64,000 bases of DNA from Janibacter limosus (GTDB taxonomy: Bacteria; Actinomycetota; Actinomycetes; Actinomycetales; Dermatophilaceae), in NCBI RefSeq assembly GCF_004295485.1, contig NZ_CP036164.1, positions 2,604,001-2,668,000 of the forward strand. Reading direction: 5' to 3'. Below are positions 10,561 to 19,117 of this stretch, in pieces. The notes beneath the pieces are model-generated. The model ran no database searches, was not told where the DNA came from, and saw only the letters and a list, made by a program, of their open reading frames with translations. Position 1 is the first letter of the stretch; every line of letters starts with the position of its first letter. A program made the position numbers and the translations under genes.

Positions 10561-12401
10561 GAGGACCCCACGAGGACGAGGGCGGTGACGACGGCGACGG
10601 CCAGCAGGCCACCTCCGAGAAGGGCGAGCCCGGAGGCTGGTCGTGAGCGTCGGTGCGCGGTGGCGCCGGCGTCGCTCAGCCCGAGCACGCCCCACGCGGC
10701 GGCCCGCACGTAGGTGTCGATGACCTCGCGGTCGAGGAAGGCCACGAGACGGGCCAGCGACGTCACGGGTCGCACGACGACGAGCCGCTGCAGCGCCCCG
10801 ACGCCCAGCCCGACGCCGACCGCTCGCCCGGCGCGACCGTCGACGAGCCGCCGCTGCACCCCGAGGTGGTGCAGCGCGTAGCCGACGGCGACACCGAGCA
10901 GTACCAGCGCGAGCACCAGCACGAAGAGCCCGAGCGGCACGTGGCCGGCGTCGGGCAGCCGGCCTCCCAGTGCGAGGCCGCCCAGGATGCTGGTCACCGC
11001 GAGCACGACGAGGATCGCGCTGACGGCGGCCGGCATGACGGCCCGGGCACGGACGCGCTCGTCGCTGCCGAGGGCGACGACGAGGAGCGCCCGGGTGGCG
11101 TAGGCGGCGGTGAGCACCGCGGTGACGAGCAGCGACCCCAGGACGAGGTGGGCCACGGGTCCGCGCGCGCCGACGTCCTCGCCGACGGCCGCGATCACGT
11201 GCTCCTTGGTCAGTCCACCGAGGACGAGCGGCACGCCGGCGAGGGAGACCAGCCCGGCTCCCCAGGCGACGAGGGCCACCGGGTGCGAGCGTCCGCTCCC
11301 GACGAGCGCGCTGGCCGCTGTGGACCCCCGGGTCATGGCGAGCCACCCGATGGTGAGGAAGAGCAGGGCCTTGAAGATCGCGTGGCCGTAGATGTGCCCG
11401 AGCGCGGCCCCCGTGGTGGGTCCGGTGCCCGCCGCGGCGAGCGGCGCGAGCATGACGCCGACCTGGCTGATCGTCGACCAGGCGAGCAGTCGCTTCAGGT
11501 CGGGCTCGACCAGCGCGCAGATCGCCGCCAGCACCATCGTGGCCGCGACGGAGATGCCGAGCAGCGCCCGCGCGGGCTCGGCGCGCAGCAGCAGCGGCAG
11601 GAGCTGGGCGAGCACGACGGTGCCTGCGGCGACCATCGTCGCGGCGTGGATGAGGGCGGAGGCGGGGGTCGGTCCCTCCATGGCGTCGAGGAGCCAGTCG
11701 TGGAAGGGCAGCTGTGCCGACTTGCCGAGGACACCGATGACGACGAGCACGAGCGCGACCGAGCGGGTCGCCGGGTCTGCAGCGGCCGAGGTCCAGTGCT
11801 CGATGACCTCGGCCCGACCGCTGGTGCCCGCCCCGGCGATGAGCACGCTGACGCCCAGGAGCAGCCCGATGTCGGCGATGCGGGTGACGATGAAGGCGGT
11901 GTGCCCGGCCCGTCGTGGGGCCTCCCGACGCGACCAGTGCCCGATGAGCAGGTAGGAGCACCAGCCCATCACCTCCCACCCGACGACCGTCAGGACCAGG
12001 TCCGCTGACAGGACGACCATCAGCATCGCCGCGGCGAAGAGCGCGATGCTCGCGTGGAAGACGCCACGGCGGTCGTCGGCGGCGAGGTACCAGGCCGAGT
12101 AGGTCTGCACGAGCGCGGTGACGAGCGCGACGACGAGGACGAGGAAGGCACTGGTCGCCGAGAGCGACAGGTGAAGCGGCAGGTCGATCCCCCCGAGGGG
12201 TGCGCCCGGTCCCGTCCCCAGCGCTTCGGCGAAGGGAGCCCCTCGCGCCCCGGTCGGCGCGCCAGCGAGCGCGACGACGGACAGGACGAGGGTCACGGCA
12301 CTGCCCAGCACGGCGACGAGGGCCGCGAGGGAGCCCCGGCGCGCCAGGCCGAGGGCCAGGGCTGCGGTCAGGCACGGCAGCGCGAGGATCGCCCAGGCCA
12401 T
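10557..12401 (-). CDS. nuoL2: NuoL-type antiporter-like subunit of the second complex I cluster
   Basis: A 614-residue distal proton-pumping subunit. Glu143 (GWEVMGWCSY) and Lys227 (GKSAQLPFHDW) match the essential Glu144/Lys229 pair of E. coli NuoL, and the [11 protein letters not shown] helix is typical. The C-terminal ~120 residues should include the long lateral helix. The ATG shares one base with the nuoK2 stop (TGATG); the open frame further upstream belongs to nuoK2 territory and is not used. Confidence 0.9.
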   Translation of the reverse strand: MAWAILALPCLTAALALGLARRGSLAALVAVLGSAVTLVLSVVALAGAPTGARGAPFAEALGTGPGAPLGGIDLPLHLSLSATSAFLVLVVALVTALVQTYSAWYLAADDRRGVFHASIALFAAAMLMVVLSADLVLTVVGWEVMGWCSYLLIGHWSRREAPRRAGHTAFIVTRIADIGLLLGVSVLIAGAGTSGRAEVIEHWTSAAADPATRSVALVLVVIGVLGKSAQLPFHDWLLDAMEGPTPASALIHAATMVAAGTVVLAQLLPLLLRAEPARALLGISVAATMVLAAICALVEPDLKRLLAWSTISQVGVMLAPLAAAGTGPTTGAALGHIYGHAIFKALLFLTIGWLAMTRGSTAASALVGSGRSHPVALVAWGAGLVSLAGVPLVLGGLTKEHVIAAVGEDVGARGPVAHLVLGSLLVTAVLTAAYATRALLVVALGSDERVRARAVMPAAVSAILVVLAVTSILGGLALGGRLPDAGHVPLGLFVLVLALVLLGVAVGYALHHLGVQRRLVDGRAGRAVGVGLGVGALQRLVVVRPVTSLARLVAFLDREVIDTYVRAAAWGVLGLSDAGATAHRRSRPASGLALLGGGLLAVAVVTALVLVGSS

Positions 12402-12700
12402 CAGCCGGCGTCCCCGGAGAGGTCGATGTGTCCGCGCCGTCGGTAGGCCGCGACGATCACGGCGAGGGCGACGACGACCTCGGCGGCTGCGATGGTGATG
12501 ACGAAGAGGGTCAGCACCTGTCCCGACCACGACGGGTCGCGACCGACGGCACCGGCCGTGACGAGCAGCAGCCCGCCACCGGCCAGCACCAGCTCGGCGC
12601 CCACGAGCATGAGCACGGCGTTGCGACGGGCGAGGATCCCGTAGAGCCCGAGCCCGATGAGCAGGCTGGCCAGGAGCTGGGGCCCGGCGGTGTGGATCAT
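12401..12700 (-). CDS. nuoK2: NuoK subunit of the second complex I cluster
   Basis: A 99-residue protein with three membrane helices, the normal NuoK size. The two buried glutamates of the family are kept, in VGAELVLAGG (helix 2) and AAAEVVVALAV (helix 3); in E. coli they are needed for proton transfer. Its ATG overlaps the nuoJ2 stop (ATGA) and its stop overlaps the nuoL2 start. Confidence 0.9.
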   Translation of the reverse strand: MIHTAGPQLLASLLIGLGLYGILARRNAVLMLVGAELVLAGGGLLLVTAGAVGRDPSWSGQVLTLFVITIAAAEVVVALAVIVAAYRRRGHIDLSGDAG

Positions 12701-13215
12701 CGCGCGTCCTCCCCCGAGGTGTCAGCGGTCGTCAGGCCGGAGACGGCGAAGGCGCCGACCAGTGCCGCGAGCAGCAGCAGGGAGAGCAGCTCGAAGGGCC
12801 ACACCCAGGTGGAGAAGATCTGCCGGGCCAGCTCCTCGCTCCCCGCGGGGCGCACCTGCGCGCGGGTGGCGGTCGGCAGGAGCACGGCCGCGACCAGCCC
12901 ACCGGTCCCGGCGCCGACGCACCCGGCGAGCACCCGGTGGGCGCGCCCGGTGGAGTGCTCCGCGCGCGGTCCGATGGGCGCCCGGGTCAGCATGAGCGCG
13001 ACGATGATGAGCACCACGACGGCCCCGACATAGACGAGCAGCTGCACCAGGGCGACGAGCTCGGCCCCGAGCACGAGGTAGCAGCCGGCGAGGCCGAGCA
13101 GCGCGACGACCAGCCAGAGCGCGGAGTGCACGACCTGCCGCGTGGTGACGGCGAGCGCGGCGGCGGCCGCGGTGATCAGGCCGGTCGCGGCGAAGGCGAG
13201 GTCGAGTCCCGTCAT
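12697..13215 (-). CDS. nuoJ2: NuoJ subunit of the second complex I cluster
   Basis: A 172-residue membrane protein with about five helices. The [18 protein letters not shown] helix corresponds to the third helix of NuoJ, where a conserved Tyr and Gly form the pi-bulge that changes shape during turnover. It is shorter than the NuoJ of the full operon (255 aa), which has a long soluble tail. ATGA overlaps on both sides show translational coupling. Confidence 0.88.
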   Translation of the reverse strand: MTGLDLAFAATGLITAAAAALAVTTRQVVHSALWLVVALLGLAGCYLVLGAELVALVQLLVYVGAVVVLIIVALMLTRAPIGPRAEHSTGRAHRVLAGCVGAGTGGLVAAVLLPTATRAQVRPAGSEELARQIFSTWVWPFELLSLLLLAALVGAFAVSGLTTADTSGEDAR

Positions 13216-13778
13216 CGTGACTCTCCGCGCGAGTCAGGTTCTCGGGGGGGACGCGGGGGGCGGGGCCCCCCGCGTGTTGGTTTGTTGGCAGCGGTCACCT
13301 CGGGCGCCTCGGCGGCCGCGGGGTCGAGCTCGGGCGGCGCGGGGACGTCGGCGACCCACTGGCCGAGGCGGTCCTTCTCGTGGAGGAGGTCGCGGATGTC
13401 GGTCTCGGCGTACTCGAACTGAGGGCTCCAGAAGAGCGCGTCGAAGGGGCACACCTCGACGCAGATGCCGCAGTACATGCACAGCGAGTAGTCGATGGCG
13501 AAGCGGTCGAGGACATTGCGCTGCCGGGCACGGCCGCCCTCCTTGGCGGGAGGCACCTCCTCCTTGTGCGAGTCGATGTGGATGCACCAGTCGGGGCACT
13601 CGCGGGCGCAGAGCATGCACGAGGTGCAGTTGCTCTCGACGAGGGCGATGACCCCGCGGGAGCGGGCCGGCAGCTCGGGCGCGACGTCGGGGTACTCGGC
13701 CGTGTGCGGCGGGCTCATCATCTGGCGCGCGGTCGTCGCCATGCCCTTGACCAGCCCGGGGATGAAGTCCTTGCTCAT
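13212..13778 (-). CDS. nuoI2: NuoI (two [4Fe-4S] ferredoxin-like) subunit of the second complex I cluster
   Basis: A 188-residue 8Fe-ferredoxin-type subunit. All eight cluster ligands are there: Cys51, 54, 57 and 61 ([12 protein letters not shown]) and Cys100, 103, 106 and 110 ([12 protein letters not shown]). It would carry electrons from the donor to NuoB. Since no NuoE, F or G is encoded in this cluster, NuoI2 is the likely entry point for an external donor such as ferredoxin. The Pro-rich C-terminal ~45 residues are probably disordered. The ATG overlaps the nuoH2 stop. Confidence 0.92.
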   Translation of the reverse strand: MSKDFIPGLVKGMATTARQMMSPPHTAEYPDVAPELPARSRGVIALVESNCTSCMLCARECPDWCIHIDSHKEEVPPAKEGGRARQRNVLDRFAIDYSLCMYCGICVEVCPFDALFWSPQFEYAETDIRDLLHEKDRLGQWVADVPAPPELDPAAAEAPEVTAANKPTRGGPRPPRPPREPDSRGESR

Positions 13779-14731
13779 GCCGTCACCACCACTCCGACTG
13801 CGGTGAGCGCCAGCTGGGCCAGCGCGAGGGGCACGAGGACGGTCCACGCCAGGCGTTGCAGCTGGTCCTCGCGCATCCGCGGCCAGGAGACCCGGATCCA
13901 GATGATGAGCAGCACGATCAACGCTCCCTTGAGCAGTGTCCAGAGCCAGCCGAGCTGGTCGGCGAAGGGTCCCTGCCAGCCGCCCAGCCAGAGGATGCCG
14001 AAGAGCAGGCTCATGACGACCATGCCCGCGTACTCGGCGAGCATGAAGAAGGCGAAGCGCAGGCCGGTGTACTCGGTCCACGGACCCATGACGACCTCGC
14101 TGTCGGCGATCGGGGCGTCGAAGGGGACCCGCTGCAGCTCCGCGGTCGCGGCGACGAGGAAGACGAGGCCGCCGGGCAGCTGCCAGAGCAGCCACCAGGG
14201 GGACCATGCCTCGACGACGCCGGCGAGCGAGAGCGTCCCGGCAGCCATGGCGACCGACGCGACCGACAGCACGAGGGGCAGCTCGTAGGCGAGCAGCTGT
14301 GCGGCGGAGCGCATCCCACCGACCAGCGCGTACTTGTTGGCGCTCGCCCACCCGGCCATGAGCGTGCCGAGCACCCCGACACCGATGACGGCCAGGACGA
14401 GCAGCACGCTGCCCGGCACCTCGGCCGCGGACAACCCGGGGTGGATCGGCAGCAGCGCGACGGCGATGACGTAGGGGATGAGCGCGACGGCCGGCGCGAG
14501 GCGGAAGACCGACCGGTCCGCGGCAGCGGGAGTGATGTCCTCCTTCTGCACGAACTTCACGCCGTCGGCGACGAGCTGCGCCCAGCCGTGGACCCCCCCG
14601 GCGTACATCGGGCCGAGCCGGCCCTGCATGTGGGCCATGACCTTGTGCTCGGCCTGGCCGGCGACCAGCGGCAGCACGAGCACCGCTGCGAGCGCGGCGA
14701 GCGAGCGAAGGGAGATCTCGAGCAGGCTCAT
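13775..14731 (-). CDS. nuoH2: NuoH subunit of the second complex I cluster
   Basis: A 318-residue membrane subunit that forms much of the quinone chamber and links it to the pumps. Conserved quinone-cavity segments are visible: [11 protein letters not shown] near residue 35 and the acidic loop with [13 protein letters not shown] and TEYTGLRF. The C-terminus ends normally, without the ~70-residue soluble tail of the other NuoH in this window. The ATG at 14729-14731 overlaps the nuoC2 stop; the long upstream open frame is a shadow. Confidence 0.92.
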   Translation of the reverse strand: MSLLEISLRSLAALAAVLVLPLVAGQAEHKVMAHMQGRLGPMYAGGVHGWAQLVADGVKFVQKEDITPAAADRSVFRLAPAVALIPYVIAVALLPIHPGLSAAEVPGSVLLVLAVIGVGVLGTLMAGWASANKYALVGGMRSAAQLLAYELPLVLSVASVAMAAGTLSLAGVVEAWSPWWLLWQLPGGLVFLVAATAELQRVPFDAPIADSEVVMGPWTEYTGLRFAFFMLAEYAGMVVMSLLFGILWLGGWQGPFADQLGWLWTLLKGALIVLLIIWIRVSWPRMREDQLQRLAWTVLVPLALAQLALTAVGVVVTA

Positions 14732-15258
14732 GGCTCTCGCGGCCCCCACTCGGGCCCGGGCACCCCAGGCGCCGCCACGCGGCGGCGGCTCGGCGACTTG
14801 CTCGAGTGCCCTTCGCCGGGTTCCTTGCCGCCCGGCCAGGGCCGGGTCGCGCGGGCCGCGAGGACGAAGGACTTGCGCAGCGGCGTCCCCTCGAAGCCGT
14901 CGGGCAGCAGGAGCGGGCGCAGCCCCAGCCCGGTGCCGTCGACGAAGCCCTCGAAGTCCTGACCGAACATCTCGTGGGTCTCGCGTTCGTGCCACGCAGC
15001 ACCGGCGAAGACACCGGTGATGCTCTGCACGCTCTCCCCCAAGGGGACTCGCGTACGCATGAGCAGCGTGCGCTGGTCGCGCTCCGGGGTCGGGACGGGG
15101 TCGATCAGGTGGCAGACGATGTCCAGGCCCGGCGCGTCCTCGCGGTCGCTCTCGTCGACGGCGCTCAGCCAGTCGAAGTAGGTGAAGCCGTCCGCGTGGG
15201 CGTCGCGCGCCGCGCGCAGCCACTCCGGCGGAGTGACGGTGAGGCCCTGCTGGGGCAT
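14728..15258 (-). CDS. nuoC2: NuoC (30-kDa) subunit of the second complex I cluster
   Basis: A 176-residue NuoC-family protein. The signature is kept as [16 protein letters not shown], followed by [16 protein letters not shown]. After this come about 50 residues rich in Lys, Arg, Pro and Gly in place of the usual ending. NuoC normally docks NuoD, B and I, but the next gene is nuoH2, with no room for nuoD. It starts 1 bp from the nuoB2 stop. Confidence 0.88.
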   Translation of the reverse strand: MPQQGLTVTPPEWLRAARDAHADGFTYFDWLSAVDESDREDAPGLDIVCHLIDPVPTPERDQRTLLMRTRVPLGESVQSITGVFAGAAWHERETHEMFGQDFEGFVDGTGLGLRPLLLPDGFEGTPLRKSFVLAARATRPWPGGKEPGEGHSSKSPSRRRVAAPGVPGPEWGPREP

Positions 15259-15259
15259 G

Positions 15260-15841
15260 TCACGCCCCCTTCGTCGGTCGTCGCAGGAGGCCGCGGCGCA
15301 CCTCGCCCGCCTCGGCGGTCCGGTGACCGGCGTAGCGTGCCCGCAGGGTCGTGGTGGACAGCGACTCGGCGGCGATGCGGTCCTGCAGGGTGAGGATCCC
15401 GTGCAGGAGCGCCTCGGGGCGCGGCGGGCAGCCGGGCACGTAGACGTCGACGGGGACGAGCTGGTCGACGCCCTTGGTGACCGAGTAGCTGTCCCAGTAG
15501 GGGCCGCCGGAGTTGGAGCAGGCGCCGAAGGAGATGACGTACTTGGGCTCGGGCATCTGGTCGTAGAGCCGGCGGATCGCCGGCGCCATCTTGTCGGTCA
15601 CCGTGCCCGAGACGACCATGAGGTCCGCCTGCCGCGGGCCGGGCGCGAAGGGGATGACGCCCAGCCGGATGAAGTCGTGCCGGGCCATTGACGCGGCGAT
15701 GAACTCGATGGCGCAGCAGGCCAGGCCGAAGTTGAAGACCCACAGCGAGTAGCGCCGCCCCCAATTGAGGACGACCTTCATCGGCTGGGGTGCGTGGGCA
15801 CCGACGGGCCCCACGCGCGGCATCGGCAGGTCGGTGGTCAT
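15260..15841 (-). CDS. nuoB2: NuoB (N2 cluster) subunit of the second complex I cluster
   Basis: A 193-residue subunit that binds the last [4Fe-4S] cluster (N2), the direct electron donor to quinone. All four ligands are kept: the tandem Cys42-Cys43 (GLACCAIEF), Cys108 (FGACSNSGG) and Cys138 (PGCPPRPE). The complex should therefore be redox active and not a bare antiporter. The C-terminal 35 residues are extended and basic. It starts 13 bp after nuoA2 ends. Confidence 0.93.
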   Translation of the reverse strand: MTTDLPMPRVGPVGAHAPQPMKVVLNWGRRYSLWVFNFGLACCAIEFIAASMARHDFIRLGVIPFAPGPRQADLMVVSGTVTDKMAPAIRRLYDQMPEPKYVISFGACSNSGGPYWDSYSVTKGVDQLVPVDVYVPGCPPRPEALLHGILTLQDRIAAESLSTTTLRARYAGHRTAEAGEVRRGLLRRPTKGA

Positions 15842-15854
15842 CGCGTCGCTCCCA

Positions 15855-16211
15855 TCAGGTCCACCGCAGCAGTCCGCGGCGCAGCGCGTGGACGAGGCCC
15901 AGCAGGACCACCCCGATGAAGATCGCGACCTCGAGCAGGCTCACCGGGCCGAGGTCGGTGCGCAGGACGAGCGCCCACGGGAAGAGGTAGACGGCGTCGA
16001 CCGCGAAGACGACGTAGAGGAAGGCGTAGGCGAGGTAGCGCACCCGGGTCTGCGCCCAGTCGCGCCCGACGGGGTCGACGCCGGACTCGTAGGTCGTCAG
16101 CTTGGCGTGGGTCGGCGCAGCGGGCGCGAGCAGGCGCCTGGCGGTGTAGGCGGCCACGACGAGGAGCACGCCCGCGACGAGCGTGCCTGCGACGACGAGG
16201 TAACCATCCAC
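15855..16211 (-). CDS. nuoA2: NuoA subunit of the second complex I cluster
   Basis: First gene of the partial operon: a 118-residue, three-helix membrane protein with the conserved [11 protein letters not shown] loop that lines the quinone site. Two in-frame GTG starts are possible. The one at 16218-16220 overlaps a TAGGGT hexamer; the one at 16209-16211 lies 13 nt from the first base of that hexamer, the spacing seen at other leaderless genes here, so it is preferred. The alternative adds three residues. Confidence 0.88.
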   Translation of the reverse strand: MDGYLVVAGTLVAGVLLVVAAYTARRLLAPAAPTHAKLTTYESGVDPVGRDWAQTRVRYLAYAFLYVVFAVDAVYLFPWALVLRTDLGPVSLLEVAIFIGVVLLGLVHALRRGLLRWT

Positions 16212-16218
16212 GCTCGGC

Positions 16219-16224
16219 ACCCTA
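16219..16224 (-). promoter_or_regulatory. Putative leaderless -10 (TAGGGT) of the nuo2 operon
   Basis: On the minus strand TAGGGT is followed by 7 nt and then the GTG of nuoA2, with no Shine-Dalgarno sequence. This matches the pattern at several other genes in the window. Confidence 0.4.
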
Positions 16225-16284
16225 TCCGCGCGAGCACCTGCTGAGCGGGATCGCTCTCACCCTGCAGGTTCGTCTCGCAGCCAA

Positions 16285-16290
16285 TAGCCT
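16285..16290 (+). promoter_or_regulatory. Putative -10 (TAGCCT) of the M28 peptidase gene
   Basis: TAGCCT is 57 bp before the GTG start, which has a strong GGAGGA ribosome site at 16335-16340. Two direct copies of CGGTCACC (16294-16301 and 16323-16330) lie in the leader; their role is unknown. Confidence 0.3.
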
Positions 16291-16346
16291 CGTCGGTCAC
16301 CGGCTGGGCAATGGGGCCCATCCGGTCACCCTCTGGAGGAATCATC

Positions 16347-17852
16347 GTGCGATCACGTACCGCAGCCGCTACCGCGGCCGCCGCGACCGCGGCCCTGGCA
16401 CTCACCACCCTTGCCAGTGGCCCGGCCCAGGCCAACAACCCCAACAACTCGAAGAAGATGACGCAGGCCGTCACCGTGGAGAACGTCCACGCGCACCTGC
16501 AGGCCCTGCAGGACATCGCGGACGCTAACGACGGCAACCGCGGCGCCGGCACGTCCGGCTACGAGGCCAGCGCGCAGTACGTCGAGAAGACGCTGCACGA
16601 CGCGGGCTACACGACCCAGCGGCAGGACTTCTCCTTCATCTACGAGGAGGTCCACGAGTCCAGCCTCGCCGAGGTCTCCCCCGACGCCCGCACGGTCGAC
16701 GGCATCCCGATGTCCTACAGCCAGCCCACCCCCGCCGAGGGCGTCACCGCCGAGCTGGCCGCCCCGACGACGGCCATCGGCTGCACCGCCGGCGACTACG
16801 CCGGCGCCGACGTCGCCGGCAAGATCGCGCTCGTGAGTCGCGGCGAGTGCTCCTTCGGCGAGAAGGCGATCGCTGCCAAGGCGGCCGGTGCCGACGCCGT
16901 CATCATCTACAACAACACGACGGGCGCCCTCAACGGCACGCTCGGTGGCGTCGAGCCCGACAGTGCTCCCGCCACCGGCGTCACCCAGGAGGAGGGCCAG
17001 GCCCTGCTCGCCAAGATGGCTGCCGGCCCGGTGACGATGAAGCTCGTCCTCACCAAGACGATGGAGGAGCGCGAGACCTTCAACGTCATCGCCGAGACCG
17101 AGTCCGGCCGTGACGACAACGTCGTCATGCTCGGCGCGCACCTCGACAGCGTCGGCGACGGGCCGGGCATCAACGACAACGGTTCCGGCTCCGCCGGGAT
17201 CCTCGAGACGGCCGTCCAGCTGGGCAAGGTCAACAAGCTCAACAACAAGGTCCGCTTCGCCTTCTGGGGCGCGGAGGAGCTCGGCCTGCTCGGCTCCGAC
17301 CACTACGTCGCCGACCTGCAGGACAACGACCCGGCCGCGCTCGACGACATCGCGACCTACCTCAACTTCGACATGATCGGCTCGCCCAACCACATCATCG
17401 GTGTGTACGACGCGGACGAGTCGACCTACGAGGCCCCGGTCGACGTCCCGGCGGGCTCCGCCGAGACCGAGGACGTCTTCACCGACTACTTCGACGGCAT
17501 CGACCAGCCGTGGGTGGACACCGAGTTCTCCGGTCGCAGCGACTACTCGGCCTTCATCGCCGCGGGTGTCCCGGCCTCCGGGCTCTTCACCGGCGCCGAC
17601 GGGACCAAGACCCCCGAGGAGGTCGAGAAGTTCGGCGGGACCGCGGGGATCACCTACGACCCCAACTACCACACGCCCGCCGACGACATCACCAACATCA
17701 ACATGGACGCGCTCGACATCATGAGCGACGCGATCGCCCACTCGACGATCACGCTCGCCCAGTCGACGAAGGCGATCAACGGCAAGTCCAGCCGTGGCAA
17801 GAGCGGGCAGCCCGCACCGACCGTCCTCCCGGACGGTGTCGAGGCAGCCTGA
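16347..17852 (+). CDS. Secreted M28-family zinc aminopeptidase with PA domain
   Basis: A 501-residue exported peptidase. The GTG at 16347 follows GGAGGA and gives a Sec signal peptide (basic start, Ala-rich core, cleavage near GPAQA). A PA (protease-associated) domain spans about 120-220. The M28 metal site follows: HLDSV (first His), GINDNGSG (bridging Asp), AEELGLLG (catalytic Glu pair), NFDMIG and the final YHTPADD His. This looks like a complete aminopeptidase of the Streptomyces griseus/AprE-like M28A type that feeds on external peptides. It is divergent from the nuo2 operon. Confidence 0.92.
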   Translation: MRSRTAAATAAAATAALALTTLASGPAQANNPNNSKKMTQAVTVENVHAHLQALQDIADANDGNRGAGTSGYEASAQYVEKTLHDAGYTTQRQDFSFIYEEVHESSLAEVSPDARTVDGIPMSYSQPTPAEGVTAELAAPTTAIGCTAGDYAGADVAGKIALVSRGECSFGEKAIAAKAAGADAVIIYNNTTGALNGTLGGVEPDSAPATGVTQEEGQALLAKMAAGPVTMKLVLTKTMEERETFNVIAETESGRDDNVVMLGAHLDSVGDGPGINDNGSGSAGILETAVQLGKVNKLNNKVRFAFWGAEELGLLGSDHYVADLQDNDPAALDDIATYLNFDMIGSPNHIIGVYDADESTYEAPVDVPAGSAETEDVFTDYFDGIDQPWVDTEFSGRSDYSAFIAAGVPASGLFTGADGTKTPEEVEKFGGTAGITYDPNYHTPADDITNINMDALDIMSDAIAHSTITLAQSTKAINGKSSRGKSGQPAPTVLPDGVEAA

Positions 17853-17891
17853 CCATCCGCACTGCCCCAGGGCAATGCGGTCCGTACCGGT

Positions 17892-17921
17892 GAGGGGGAC
17901 GTCCTGCGGGACGTCCCCCTC
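17892..17921 (+). terminator. Hairpin terminator after the M28 peptidase gene
   Basis: Perfect 13-bp inverted repeat (GAGGGGGACGTCC / GGACGTCCCCCTC) with a 4-nt TGCG loop, 40 bp after the stop codon; no T-run. Confidence 0.7.
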
Positions 17922-17934
17922 GTCGTGCCCACGG

Positions 17935-17960
17935 GCGAAGGGGGGATGTCCCCCCTTCGC
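17935..17960. terminator. Second hairpin made from the recurrent GCGAAGGG word
   Basis: An 11-bp inverted repeat (GCGAAGGGGGG / CCCCCCTTCGC) with an ATGT loop follows the first hairpin by 14 bp. It may back up termination. Both arms contain the CGAAGGG/CCCTTCG word that recurs in this window. Confidence 0.5.
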
Positions 17961-18032
17961 CTGCGGAGGCCGCCCGGATTGGCTCGCCGCCGCCGAGCGG
18001 GCAGAGTCGTGCTGAGACCACAGGAGGAACAC

Positions 18033-18515
18033 ATGAGCGAGCACCCGCAGCTCCCGCACCAATCCCAGCCGGCACCGCCCCCGCAGCCCTCGTCCCAGCC
18101 CCACGGCCAGACGCCGCCGCAGCCGCCACCGGGAGCCGGGCTGCCGCCCGGCTACACGCCGGCGGCGCTGTCCCCGACGGAGGAGCGCAACCTCGGCATG
18201 GTGGCCCACCTCGTGCCGGCCGTCCTGCTGCCGCTGAGTGCCGGGACCCTGGGCTTCGTCGGGTCGCTCGTCATCTACCTGATGTACAAGGACCGCGGAC
18301 CCTTCGTACGCCAGCACGCGGCCAACAGCCTCAACGTGCAGATCATCACCGCGATCCTGCTGGTGGCCTCGAGCGTCCTGATGCTCGTGCTCATCGGCTT
18401 CATCGCCTACCCGCTCGTCATCATCGTCGCGACCGTCATCCACATCATGGGTGCGGTCAAGGCCAACAACGGTGAGTGGTGGCAGCCGCCGATGACCCCG
18501 CAGATCGTCCGGTGA
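18033..18515 (+). CDS. DUF4870 domain membrane protein
   Basis: A 160-residue protein of unknown function. The first ~45 residues are Pro- and Gln-rich and probably disordered in the cytoplasm. The rest matches the DUF4870 layout: NLGMVAHL, hydrophobic helices at about 60-85 and 105-145, and the conserved VRQHAANSLN motif between them. The ATG at 18033 follows GGAGGAAC; a longer open frame upstream has no support. The stop overlaps the GTG of the next gene. Confidence 0.85.
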   Translation: MSEHPQLPHQSQPAPPPQPSSQPHGQTPPQPPPGAGLPPGYTPAALSPTEERNLGMVAHLVPAVLLPLSAGTLGFVGSLVIYLMYKDRGPFVRQHAANSLNVQIITAILLVASSVLMLVLIGFIAYPLVIIVATVIHIMGAVKANNGEWWQPPMTPQIVR

Positions 18516-18967
18516 CCACGACGGCGACGGGGGTCGTCGTCGCCGGCCACGGGGTCGCCTCCGGGAGGGCGAGCGACTCCCCCTTCGCCGCCGGGACGAT
18601 CGCGCTGCAGGCGCCGCACTTCGCGGCCCGAGGGCTGGACCTGTCCCCCTTCGTCATGGCGACGGTCAACCTCGACCTCGCCCCGCTGCGGCTCGTCCTC
18701 GAGGAGCCGCGGTGGACCTTCGCGGACGTCGACTGGACGGACGTGCACCCGCCGGAGACCTTCTCCTTCGTCGGGTGCGCGGTCACCCGCGGCGACGAGC
18801 GGGTCGAGGGGCTCGTCTACGTGCCCCACCCGGAGACCAAGCCGATGCACCACCAGCCCGCGACGATCGTCGAGCTGCTGCTGCCGCGGCTGCCGGGCCT
18901 CGCTGCCGGCGAGGTGCTCGAGCTGGAGGTCGCGCGCGGCCAGGCCCGGCTCGGCCGCGCGGGCTGA
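18512..18967 (+). CDS. Conserved hypothetical protein, possibly with a riboflavin-kinase-like barrel
   Basis: A 151-residue soluble protein that I do not firmly recognise. It begins GVVVAGHGVASG, has MATVNLDL near the middle and ends with GEVLELEV. This order of Gly-rich strand, TxNLxL-like strand and final acidic strand loosely recalls archaeal CTP-dependent riboflavin kinases, but the match is weak. The GTG start overlaps the DUF4870 stop (GTGA), so the two are translationally coupled. It has no signal peptide or membrane segment. Confidence 0.6.
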   Translation: MTTTATGVVVAGHGVASGRASDSPFAAGTIALQAPHFAARGLDLSPFVMATVNLDLAPLRLVLEEPRWTFADVDWTDVHPPETFSFVGCAVTRGDERVEGLVYVPHPETKPMHHQPATIVELLLPRLPGLAAGEVLELEVARGQARLGRAG

Positions 18968-18989
18968 CGGGCCGCTCGGCGCGCGATCC

Positions 18990-19055
18990 ATAACCCTGAG
19001 TTATCCATCTCATAACGTGACCGACTGGATCACAGGAATCAGGGCGACCTAACAT
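18990..19055 (+). promoter_or_regulatory. AT-rich promoter region of korAB with ATAAC/GTTAT repeats
   Basis: This is one of the few AT-rich stretches in the window. An inverted repeat, ATAAC-CCTGA-GTTAT, spans 18990-19004, and a further ATAAC lies at 19012-19016. A GTGA-N9-TCAC dyad follows at 19017-19033, and a good -10 (TAACAT) at 19050-19055. This predicts a transcript starting near 19062 and a ~55-nt leader. The regulator is unknown. Confidence 0.45.
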
Positions 19056-19117
19056 GGAAGGACGCCCCGGGGGTCTCCCGCGGCACGACCGACCTGCGAG
19101 GGGCACGACCACCCACC

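Noticed and set aside
7895..10713. Long plus-strand frames opposite nuoN2 and nuoM2
   Set aside because: Gln-, Gly- and Asp-rich low-complexity shadows of membrane-protein genes, with no ribosome sites.
9082..12375. 1097-codon version of nuoM2
   Set aside because: Residues before the GTG at 10560 are Arg- and Ala-rich and lie over nuoL2; NuoM is about 490-550 residues.
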